This document shows, one piece after another, positions 1-5,871 of a DNA stretch of 8,069 nt. Both the position numbers and the translations under genes were made by a program. Each line of letters opens with the position of its first letter. Positions within the stretch are counted from its first letter, which is position 1. The DNA lies in the NCBI GenBank assembly GCA_017620795.1, contig JAGAUM010000037.1:1-8069 (forward strand), given 5' to 3'. Source of the stretch: Clostridia bacterium. GTDB lineage: Bacteria > Bacillota > Clostridia > RGIG8785. Below the pieces are notes generated by a model that saw only the letters and a program-made list of their open reading frames with translations, had not been told where the DNA came from and did not search any database.

Positions 1-1134
1 ACTTTGGAGCGGATGCGCAACCTGATGGAGGAACTGGGGAATCCACAAGACAGTTTAAAATTCATCCATATTGCAGGTACCAACGGCAAGGGCTCTACTG
101 CTGCCATGATTGCCAAAATGCTGGAGGCCAGTGGCAAGCGGGTGGGCTTGTTTGTGTCGCCTTATATTCATTCTTTTACCGAGCGGATTCAAATCAACAG
201 CCGACCCATTCCCGAATCGACGCTGGCAAGGCTGACCCGAAAACTCCTTCCTTATCAGGACAACCTCACTGCTTTTGAGGCGGTGACGGCACTGGGCTTT
301 TGCTATTTTATGCAGGAGCAGTGCGACTGGGTGGTTCTGGAAGTGGGGTTGGGCGGTCGGTTCGATGCGACCAACATCATCAAGAACCCTGCTTTGTCGG
401 TCTTGACCCATATCGATTTAGACCATACCGAGCTGTTGGGAAACACGGTGGAGAAAGTCGCGCAGGAAAAGTGCGGCATCATCCGTCCCGAGGGTACGGT
501 GGTGACCACCCCCCAACAACACCCCGAAGCGCTGAAGGTCATTCGCAGGGTTTGCGCCCAAAACCGCGCCTCTTTGCGGATTGCCAAAGCGGTAACCATC
601 GAAACCGAGTGTCGGGGAAAGCTGGAGATTCGCCAAGGGGACCATGTTTATGCCTTGGGTATGACCGCCCACTATCAGGCGGAGAATGCGGCAACCGCTC
701 TTTGCGTTGCCGAGTGTCTGGGGCTTTCCCAAGAAGAACGGCGTCACGGACTTTTACGCGCCGTCATGCCCGGTCGGTTTGAGTGGCGCAATCCCCATTT
801 GTTATTGGACGGCGCCCATAACCCCAACGGCTTGATTGCCCTGTATAATTGCTTGGTACGGGTGAGCGTGCCCGAGGAAGTGTGCCTGATTTTAGGCATG
901 CTCCCTGATAAGAATCGGGAAGATGCTCTACCGTTTTTGCGTCGGGTCAGTGATAAGATTATCGTCGTTCCTGTGCACAACGCCCGTGGGGACAACGGCA
1001 AGGCGTTGTTGCGCGCGGTGAAGAAATACTGGAAGGACGCCACCTTGGCGCCCGATGTAAAAACTGCCATTGCCCAAGCGGATCGGGATGTGGCAGTGGT
1101 CTGCGGATCTTTATATTTAATCGGCGAAATTTAA
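1..1134 (+). CDS. folC: Folylpolyglutamate synthase / dihydrofolate synthase, 5'-truncated by window edge
   Basis: This cytosolic Mur-ligase-family enzyme adds glutamate to (tetrahydro)folates using ATP, and in many bacteria also makes dihydrofolate from dihydropteroate. Visible signatures, in order, are the P-loop AGTNGKGST (from about nt 73), SPYIHSFTERIQIN, GLGGRFDATN, DHTELLGNTVEKVAQEKCGI, the C-domain LLDGAHNPNG and the terminal GSLYLIGEI. About 377 residues are visible, against a usual 420-440. A TTG at nt 4 could be read as a start. However, the frame is open to base 1 and the conserved LERM motif sits at the very edge, so the true start lies upstream and some 30-50 residues are missing. 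The gene ends 67 bases before spoIIAA with no clear hairpin terminator between them, so readthrough into the sporulation genes is possible. The identification is firm; which of the two activities predominates is not visible. Confidence 0.95.
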   Translation, partial: TLERMRNLMEELGNPQDSLKFIHIAGTNGKGSTAAMIAKMLEASGKRVGLFVSPYIHSFTERIQINSRPIPESTLARLTRKLLPYQDNLTAFEAVTALGFCYFMQEQCDWVVLEVGLGGRFDATNIIKNPALSVLTHIDLDHTELLGNTVEKVAQEKCGIIRPEGTVVTTPQQHPEALKVIRRVCAQNRASLRIAKAVTIETECRGKLEIRQGDHVYALGMTAHYQAENAATALCVAECLGLSQEERRHGLLRAVMPGRFEWRNPHLLLDGAHNPNGLIALYNCLVRVSVPEEVCLILGMLPDKNREDALPFLRRVSDKIIVVPVHNARGDNGKALLRAVKKYWKDATLAPDVKTAIAQADRDVAVVCGSLYLIGEI

Positions 1135-1135
1135 G

Positions 1136-1152
1136 TTCGACTCTTTTCGATG
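1136..1152 (+). promoter_or_regulatory. Putative tandem Spo0A box operator upstream of spoIIAA
   Basis: Two heptamers, TTCGACT (1136-1142) and TTCGATG (1146-1152), lie in the same orientation 10 bases apart start to start. On the complementary strand they read CATCGAA-AAG-AGTCGAA. The Spo0A box consensus is TGTCGAA, so the matches are 5/7 and 6/7, both keeping the TCGAA core. Spo0A dimers are known to bind head-to-tail boxes spaced by one helical turn, as at abrB. The pair lies upstream of the extended -10 element, roughly -51 to -35 from its expected start, where an activator would contact polymerase. A third near match, GGTCGAA (1181-1187), lies at the start-site region. Single such heptamers also occur by chance in this window; the spacing and location carry the argument. 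This is inference. Confidence 0.45.
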
Positions 1153-1171
1153 GATTATATCAGGAAGAGCT

Positions 1172-1180
1172 TGGTATAAT
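1172..1180 (+). promoter_or_regulatory. Candidate extended -10 promoter for the spoIIA operon
   Basis: TGG followed by TATAAT is a perfect extended -10 element (TGnTATAAT). No good TTGACA-like hexamer lies 16-18 bases upstream (best is TGGATT at 1151-1156), which suits an activator-dependent sigma-A promoter. The expected start near 1187 leaves only a very short leader before the Shine-Dalgarno AGGAGG (1188-1193). That is a tight but possible arrangement. In Bacillus subtilis this operon is driven by sigma-H and Spo0A; a convincing sigma-H promoter was not found here. Confidence 0.45.
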
Positions 1181-1201
1181 GGTCGAAAGGAGGCGAGGCA
1201 G

Positions 1202-1549
1202 ATGCGCGTCAGAGTAGAAGTCAAAAAGCGGGTTTTACTGGCGACGCTGATGGGGGAGTTGGACCATCATGCGGCGACCCAGCTACGAACCCGATTGGAC
1301 CGCGAGCTGGCAAAACACAAGATAAAGACCCTGATTGTGGACTTAAGCCAAGTGGGGTTTATGGACAGTTCGGGGATTGGATTATTGATTGGTCGGTATC
1401 GGCAGATGCAATTATCGGGTGGCAGAATGTGTATCATTTCTGCCAGTCGGACGGTGGACAAGATGCTGACCGTTTCGGGGATTCGGAAACTGGTAAAAGT
1501 GTATCGGGACCCCAAAATCGCATTGGAGGAGGGCTTGGCAAATGAATGA
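1202..1549 (+). CDS. spoIIAA: Anti-sigma F factor antagonist SpoIIAA
   Basis: This small cytosolic STAS-domain protein releases sigma-F when unphosphorylated, by binding the SpoIIAB anti-sigma factor. SpoIIAB inactivates it by phosphorylation, and in known systems SpoIIE reactivates it. The 115 residues match the usual family length. GELDHH lies at residues 18-23 and FMDSSGIG at 53-60, where Ser57 corresponds to the phosphorylated Ser58 of B. subtilis. The start is set by a strong AGGAGG (1188-1193) eight bases before the ATG. It is the first gene of the spoIIA operon, and its end overlaps spoIIAB by 8 bases, which suggests translational coupling and balanced stoichiometry of the two partners. 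The order spoIIAA-spoIIAB-sigF separates it from other STAS antagonists such as RsbV. Confidence 0.96.
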   Translation: MRVRVEVKKRVLLATLMGELDHHAATQLRTRLDRELAKHKIKTLIVDLSQVGFMDSSGIGLLIGRYRQMQLSGGRMCIISASRTVDKMLTVSGIRKLVKVYRDPKIALEEGLANE

Positions 1550-1952
1550 GATGACCGTTTCTTTCTTATCCGTATCGGAGAACGAGGCCTTTGCCCGCAC
1601 GGTGATTGCCGCCTTCATTGCACCCTTAGACCCTACCGTCACTCTTTTAAACGAGGTAAAGACCGCAGTGTCCGAGGCGGTGACCAACGCCATCGTCCAC
1701 GGCTATGAAAACACCCAAGGGATGGTGACGATGCACGCCATTTTAGACGGGCGGAAGCTGACTTTGTCGGTTTCGGACGTGGGTTGCGGCATTGCGGATA
1801 TCGAGCAGGCGATGGTGCCTACATACAGCAGTAAGCCCCATGAAGAACGCTCGGGCATTGGCTTTACGGTGATGCAGAGCTTTATGGACAAGCTGGATGT
1901 GGTGTCCCAGCCCCAAAAGGGCACCTGCGTGATGATGGAAAAACAGCTATAG
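1542..1952 (+). CDS. spoIIAB: Anti-sigma F factor and serine kinase SpoIIAB
   Basis: This GHKL-type ATPase and protein kinase holds sigma-F inactive in the predivisional and mother cell, and phosphorylates SpoIIAA. The ATP-binding motifs are complete. The N box SEAVTNAIVHGY carries Glu45 and Asn49, the G1 box DVGCGI starts at Asp79, and the ATP-lid/G2 element RSGIGFTVM spans 103-111. Arg19 in NEAFART matches the Arg20 that contacts sigma-F and SpoIIAA in Bacillus-type proteins. At 136 residues it is of normal size. The ATG lies inside the end of spoIIAA (8-base overlap) with a Shine-Dalgarno-like GGAGGAGGG at 1525-1533. Its TAG stop is immediately followed by the sigF ATG. RsbW is the main alternative for such a kinase, but sequence and operon order favour SpoIIAB. 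Confidence 0.96.
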   Translation: MNEMTVSFLSVSENEAFARTVIAAFIAPLDPTVTLLNEVKTAVSEAVTNAIVHGYENTQGMVTMHAILDGRKLTLSVSDVGCGIADIEQAMVPTYSSKPHEERSGIGFTVMQSFMDKLDVVSQPQKGTCVMMEKQL

Positions 1953-2633
1953 ATGACGGCGTCGGAGGAGCGCCTGTCACTATTAAAAAGCGCCCAAGGC
2001 GGAGACCGCTCTGCCGAGGAGGCGTTTTTGGCGGAGAACCTTGGCTTGGTTCGTGCCGTTGTTGCCCGATTTTCGGGTCGGGATTCGGAGGAGTTGTTTC
2101 AAATCGGGTGCATGGGCTTGTTAAAAGCCATGCGTCGGTTCGATTTTACTTATGGCGTTGCCTTTTCCACCTACGCTGTGCCCCTGATTTTAGGGGAGAT
2201 TCGGCAGTTTCTGCGTCGCGACGGGGCGTTGCACGTCAGCCGTGGCGTGAAGGAGGATGCGTTGCGCATCCGTCGGACCGAGGCAGTGTTGGAGCAGGAG
2301 CTTTTGCGCCCTCCCACCGTAAGTGAGATTTCTGTCGCCACAGGACTTTCTGTGGAGGCGGTAGTAGCAGCGCTGGGGAGTACGGCGGTTTGCTCCATTC
2401 ATGAGCTGGGGGAGACGGCAACCGAACCCGATTTTACCGAGACACTGGATTTAAAACGCGCCATCGGCTTGCTTTCCCCACGGGAACGGCAGGTGGTGGG
2501 GCTTCGGATGTTTCGGGACTGCACCCAAGCAGAGACAGCGGCGGTACTGGGCGTTTCCCAGACCCAGGTTTCACGCATTGAGCGAGGCGCAATCAAACAA
2601 TTACAAAAGAACTTGATAGGAGAAGAACCATGA
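1953..2633 (+). CDS. sigF: RNA polymerase sporulation sigma factor sigma-F
   Basis: This sigma-70 family factor directs the first forespore-specific transcription. Region 2.2 is EELFQIGCMGLLKAMRRFD (46-64). Region 2.3-2.4 is FSTYAVPLILGEIRQFLRRD (71-90), followed by HVSRGVKE, typical of sigma-F/G. Region 3 follows at about 104-141. Region 4 contains LSPRERQV (174-181) and the helix-turn-helix TQAETAAVLGVSQTQVSRIE (191-210). At 226 residues it is shorter than the usual 250 or so, mainly because the linker between regions 3 and 4 (about 142-170) is compact. The ATG directly abuts the spoIIAB stop and has little Shine-Dalgarno, so translation probably depends on ribosomes finishing spoIIAB. Placement after spoIIAB argues for sigma-F and not the similar sigma-G. 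Its stop overlaps the prmA start. Confidence 0.95.
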   Translation: MTASEERLSLLKSAQGGDRSAEEAFLAENLGLVRAVVARFSGRDSEELFQIGCMGLLKAMRRFDFTYGVAFSTYAVPLILGEIRQFLRRDGALHVSRGVKEDALRIRRTEAVLEQELLRPPTVSEISVATGLSVEAVVAALGSTAVCSIHELGETATEPDFTETLDLKRAIGLLSPRERQVVGLRMFRDCTQAETAAVLGVSQTQVSRIERGAIKQLQKNLIGEEP

Positions 2634-3595
2634 ACTGGACAGAAGTAGCCATTGCCACAACCACCGAAGGGATTGAGGTGGTCACAGGGAACTTATTGAT
2701 TCTTGGAATTAACGGCGCATCGGTCACCGACAGTCGGGACTTTGAAGCGTTTTTGAACCATACCGAGACCTATTGGGACGCGGTGGAAGAGGACTTGATG
2801 GCATTAAAAGACTGCGAGACCACCGTTACCGTCTACCTGCCTCAGGATGAACAGGGGGCACAACAGCTTCGGGACTTGGATGAAATGTTAAAACGTCTGA
2901 AAGCCGAGGACACGGATGGGGTGTTCGGACGCTTGGAGCGGACACTGACCACCGTTCGGGAAGAAGACTGGGCAAACGAATGGCGCAAGTACTTCAAACC
3001 CTTTACGGTGGGGGAGCGGTTCTTGGTGAAACCCTCTTGGGAAGCCTTGGACGAGGAGACCGACCGCACGATTCTGGAAATCGACCCCGGTTCCAGCTTC
3101 GGCACCGGTCAGCATCACACCACCCAGCTTTGTATGGAGCTGATGGAAGGGCTGGATTGGGAAAATGCATCTTTGCTGGACATCGGCACGGGCAGTGGCA
3201 TTTTAGCCATTGCAGGGTTGCTGTTGGGCGCAAAAGACGCCCGTGGTATTGATATCGACCTCCACGCGGTGGAGACCTCGGTGGAGAATGTCAAAAAGAA
3301 CGTAGGCGAAAACGCGCCTTACGAGGGGTTCTGCGGCGACATTGTGACCGATACAGCCTTGCAGGCGAAAATCGGCGGTCAGTATGAAGTGATTACTGCC
3401 AACATCATCGCCGATGTCATTATCGGCTTGAAAGATACATTCTTAAAGAACCTAAAGCCCCAAGGCACGCTGATTGTGTCGGGGATTATCGATACTCGCG
3501 CCGACGAGGTGGAAGAGACCTTGAAAAACGGTGGCTTTACACTGGTCGAGCGGACGGAGCAGGGTGGCTGGGTGGCCATGGAATTTACCCGATAA
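2630..3595 (+). CDS. prmA: Ribosomal protein L11 methyltransferase PrmA
   Basis: This SAM-dependent class I methyltransferase trimethylates lysines and the N-terminus of ribosomal protein L11. An N-terminal substrate-recognition domain (1 to about 110) leads into a linker with EEDWANEWRKYFKPF (111-125). The catalytic part carries the family hallmark DPGSSFGTGQHHTT (152-165), SAM motif I LLDIGTGSGILAI (182-194), the acidic GIDID (207-211) and ANIIADVI (257-264), which replaces the NPPY of other methyltransferases. The length of 321 residues is normal. The ATG overlaps the sigF stop in an ATGA junction and has AGGAGA (2618-2623) six bases upstream, so it is translationally linked to the sporulation operon. 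That is an unusual position, since prmA often lies near dnaJ or an rRNA methyltransferase gene. It is most likely a housekeeping gene carried on the same message. Confidence 0.94.
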   Translation: MNWTEVAIATTTEGIEVVTGNLLILGINGASVTDSRDFEAFLNHTETYWDAVEEDLMALKDCETTVTVYLPQDEQGAQQLRDLDEMLKRLKAEDTDGVFGRLERTLTTVREEDWANEWRKYFKPFTVGERFLVKPSWEALDEETDRTILEIDPGSSFGTGQHHTTQLCMELMEGLDWENASLLDIGTGSGILAIAGLLLGAKDARGIDIDLHAVETSVENVKKNVGENAPYEGFCGDIVTDTALQAKIGGQYEVITANIIADVIIGLKDTFLKNLKPQGTLIVSGIIDTRADEVEETLKNGGFTLVERTEQGGWVAMEFTR

Positions 3596-3607
3596 GGGGG
3601 ACAAAAG

Positions 3608-5338
3608 ATGAAGGTTTGGCTCAAAACCCTTGCCGATGGCTGGCAACGGGCAAAGCAATTCTCCCGCGGACGGCGGAGCAAATCGGCAAAAGAAATTTTA
3701 AGCGTCTTTCAGGCACCCCTTCGGGCGTCGATGCTTCCTTTGTTAGGCGGACTGGCGTTGCTTTTGGTTGCGTCGGTTGCTGACGTAGTGGCACCGAAAC
3801 TGCAGGAGCTGGTGGTGGACAGTGTTGTCGCCCAGAACAGCTTCCGCGAGACCTTGCTATACGGTGGCGCAGTGGCAGTGCTGGCGCTTTTGGGGTTGTT
3901 GTTTCACACTCTGTCCGATTTCCAGATTCACCGTGCGGAGAACAAGCTGATTTTAAAAGTTCAGACCCAGGTGTTTAATCACCTGCTGGCACTGCCCAAG
4001 TCCTATTTTGACGGGCAGGAAAAGGACGGCATCATCAACCGCGTATCGGCAGACATCTATGGCATGCGCAGTGTCCTGTCGGTAGTGCTGTTACAGCTCT
4101 GCGGACGGGTGCCTGTGTTACTGGTCAGCGCGGTGCTGCTGGTCATCAAGCATCCTGTGGTAGGGCTTTGGTCGTTGCTTCCTGTGCCCTTGTTCTTCGG
4201 GCTTTCTTATGTCATCGGACGGCGTACCCGAGCGTTGGCATATCTTGCCGCGGAGGAGCGGGCAGGGGTCTACGGCGTCATTGCCGAGTCGGTTAAGGGC
4301 TCGACCTTAATCAAGACCGATGGCGAACAGTCAGGTCAAGTGGAGAAGTTAGAGCACCGTGGCGAACAGAATCGGAAAATCGTATTGGAGCAACGGGCGT
4401 TTGGCAGCCTGATGGGGTTACTGGGCGGACTCTTTCAGTATGGAAGCAAGCTGATTGTTTTCGGCTTGGGCTTTTATATGATGTACAAGGGCGAGCTGAC
4501 TTTGGGTGGCGTGGTGGCGATGTCCACTTACCTTGGAATGGTTTACAACCCTGCCCAAGCCATTGCTCGCGGGATTCTGACCCTGCAAGAGGGCTTGACC
4601 TCGTTAGAACGGGTCAGTGAGTTTTATGAGGTTCAGCCTGAGGATGTCCATTCGGGCGAGCAGGTAGAAGCCTTAAAAGGCGAGGTTGTCTTTACGGACG
4701 TGGCATTCTCCTACGGTCAGGAGCCTGTTTTAGAGAGGGTTTCTTTTTCGTTAGCCCCTGGGCGCACCCACTATTTAATTGGAGAAAGTGGTGTGGGCAA
4801 AAGCACCCTTTTAAGCCTGATGCTTTGCTTGTATCGACCCAAGTCGGGAAGCATTTTCTTCGACGGCAAGGAGCAGAGCGTCTATGCGTTAGAAAGCCTG
4901 CGACGGCGGATTGCCTATCTGTCGCAGGAGACCGTCTTCTTTTCGGGCACGGTCTATCAGAATCTGGCGGCACAGACAGGCGCGGACAAAGAATCGGTCA
5001 TAGCGGCGGCAAAGACCGCGCGGATTCATGACCGCATCATGACCCTGGAACAGGGCTATGACACGCCGTTGGAAAGCGGTGTCTTGATTTTCTCTCAAGG
5101 GGAGCGGCAACGGCTGAGCTTGGCGCGTGCATTGGTTCGTAACGCGGATGTGTATATCGTGGACGAGCCGACGGCGGCACTGGACCCCCATAATCGGGAC
5201 GAGGTGATGGCGGTGCTTCACACCCTGGCACAGGAAAAGACGGTCTTAATCGTCACCCACCAGACCGAGCATATCCCCGACAGTGCGCACGTACTGGTCT
5301 TAGACGAGGGGAGGGTTACGGATGAAACGGGAGTTTGA
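3608..5338 (+). CDS. ABC exporter half-transporter (fused membrane and ATPase domains)
   Basis: This type IV-fold half-exporter probably works as a dimer in the cytoplasmic membrane. After a basic cytosolic stretch (1-37), six membrane segments are predictable at about 41-62, 83-104, 157-180, 183-203, 267-292 and 297-320. The ATPase domain has Tyr369 as A-loop, Walker A GESGVGKST (392-400), Q-loop Gln440, signature FSQGERQR (495-502) instead of LSGGQ, Walker B VYIVDE with catalytic Glu520, and switch His551. The catalytic set is complete, so a homodimer could be active. At 576 residues there is no room for an N-terminal C39 peptidase domain. The start follows GGGGG (3596-3600) by seven bases, 12 bases after prmA. 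The last 17 bases overlap the peptidase gene, which hints at a shared function. The substrate is unknown; peptide, lipid or drug are all possible. Confidence 0.9.
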   Translation: MKVWLKTLADGWQRAKQFSRGRRSKSAKEILSVFQAPLRASMLPLLGGLALLLVASVADVVAPKLQELVVDSVVAQNSFRETLLYGGAVAVLALLGLLFHTLSDFQIHRAENKLILKVQTQVFNHLLALPKSYFDGQEKDGIINRVSADIYGMRSVLSVVLLQLCGRVPVLLVSAVLLVIKHPVVGLWSLLPVPLFFGLSYVIGRRTRALAYLAAEERAGVYGVIAESVKGSTLIKTDGEQSGQVEKLEHRGEQNRKIVLEQRAFGSLMGLLGGLFQYGSKLIVFGLGFYMMYKGELTLGGVVAMSTYLGMVYNPAQAIARGILTLQEGLTSLERVSEFYEVQPEDVHSGEQVEALKGEVVFTDVAFSYGQEPVLERVSFSLAPGRTHYLIGESGVGKSTLLSLMLCLYRPKSGSIFFDGKEQSVYALESLRRRIAYLSQETVFFSGTVYQNLAAQTGADKESVIAAAKTARIHDRIMTLEQGYDTPLESGVLIFSQGERQRLSLARALVRNADVYIVDEPTAALDPHNRDEVMAVLHTLAQEKTVLIVTHQTEHIPDSAHVLVLDEGRVTDETGV

Positions 5339-5780
5339 CAGTCTGTCCATCCCTGCTGCAAAAGAACTGATGGTAACGGTGCTGGCGTCAGGGAATCGGT
5401 TTCGGTTCACTGCCCACGGCATCAGTATGGCACCCTTTATCCGTGACGGGGATCAGGTGGAAGTGGCAAGCTTGACTTCCCCGAAAGTCGGTCAGATTGT
5501 GGCGGCAAGTCGGGAGGACAAGCTCTATGTCCACCGCATCGTGGCGAAAAAGGCGGATTCTTTCTTATTGAAAGGGGACCATCTCCAAAACCCCGACGGT
5601 TGGTTTCGGCAAGAGGAACTTTTAGGCAAGATTGTTGCCGTTTACCACAAAGAAATGCTCCAAACCATTGGCGTAAAACGGTTTGGACGTGTGGTGGCAG
5701 GCCTTTCGAAAGGTGGAATGCTTCCGCCTCTCTTACGGATTTACGCAAAGATTTTTAAAAAAGTCGAAAAGAAGTCTTGA
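5322..5780 (+). CDS. S24/S26-family peptidase, signal-peptidase-like, no membrane anchor seen
   Basis: This 152-residue protein has the fold-defining motifs of signal peptidase/LexA-type serine peptidases. GISMAPFIRDGDQVEV has the candidate nucleophile Ser35, VGQIV follows at 56-60, YVHRIV has His71, and LLKGDHLQNPD has Asp86 and Asp92. The His in place of a catalytic Lys resembles the SipW/ER-type signal peptidases (Ser-His-Asp). Unlike those, no hydrophobic membrane segment is visible at either end, and there is no DNA-binding domain as in LexA. The C-terminus is basic (IFKKVEKKS). Proteins like this accompany ABC exporters and modified-peptide clusters in Clostridia, but neither a precursor nor a modifying enzyme is in view. 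The ATG is preceded by GGGAGG (5309-5314) and lies inside the ABC gene's end. The 3' end doubles as the upstream part of the next promoter. Activity and substrate are unproven. Confidence 0.8.
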   Translation: MKREFDSLSIPAAKELMVTVLASGNRFRFTAHGISMAPFIRDGDQVEVASLTSPKVGQIVAASREDKLYVHRIVAKKADSFLLKGDHLQNPDGWFRQEELLGKIVAVYHKEMLQTIGVKRFGRVVAGLSKGGMLPPLLRIYAKIFKKVEKKS

Positions 5781-5805
5781 CAACCGAGAAAAATGTGAGT
5801 ATAAT
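5777..5805 (+). promoter_or_regulatory. Perfect-consensus sigma-A promoter for the secreted-protein operon
   Basis: TTGACA (5777-5782) and TATAAT (5800-5805) are separated by exactly 17 bases, matching the housekeeping consensus at all 12 positions. The -35 hexamer overlaps the TGA stop of the peptidase gene (5778-5780). Upstream, A-rich runs at 5747-5749, 5757-5762 and 5767-5770 recur about every 10 bases. They resemble an UP-element or curved DNA, although the spacing does not exactly fit the UP consensus. Transcription should start near 5811-5813. The promoter separates this operon from the upstream exporter-peptidase genes. Confidence 0.9.
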
Positions 5806-5811
5806 ATGGAT

Positions 5812-5835
5812 ATATCAAAGTCCACATTTGGATAT
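5812..5835 (+). promoter_or_regulatory. Stem-loop at the predicted 5' end of the mRNA
   Basis: ATATC-AAA (5812-5819) pairs with TTT-G-GATAT (5827-5835) to give an eight-pair stem with one bulged G (5830) and a loop at 5820-5826. It begins at the predicted transcription start. Stem-loops at the extreme 5' end are known to stabilise abundant bacterial mRNAs such as those for secreted enzymes. The stem is AT-rich, so its stability is modest. A stabilising role here is inference. Confidence 0.5.
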
Positions 5836-5871
5836 TTATGTGATTCACGCAATTTTGGGAGGTAATTGAAA

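Noticed and set aside
1155..1179. Imperfect inverted repeat TTATATC...GGTATAA around the spoIIA -10 region
   Set aside because: Short arms with one mismatch, and one arm is the -10 element itself. No repressor family is suggested.
1160..1188. Possible sigma-H promoter (AGGA at 1162-1165 and GTCGAAA at 1182-1188)
   Set aside because: Transcription would start near 1195, after the AGGAGG ribosome site of spoIIAA, so the message could not be translated well. Matches to the consensus are also partial.
3608..5338. Bacteriocin exporter with an N-terminal C39 leader peptidase
   Set aside because: Only about 37 residues precede the first membrane segment and no Cys/His peptidase motifs are present.
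5762..5768. Single Spo0A-box-like AGTCGAA just before the strong promoter
   Set aside because: No second box at 10-base spacing, and the bases encode part of the Lys-rich peptidase tail. Single TCGAA cores also occur elsewhere in coding DNA here.
5322..5780. LexA or phage-type repressor
   Set aside because: There is no helix-turn-helix domain; the S24/S26 core starts within about 30 residues of the N-terminus.
5806..5865. A 19-codon frame starting at the ATG overlapping the -10 element, upstream of the secreted protein gene, as a leader peptide
   Set aside because: Its ATG lies before the predicted transcription start and has no Shine-Dalgarno, so it would not be in the main transcript.
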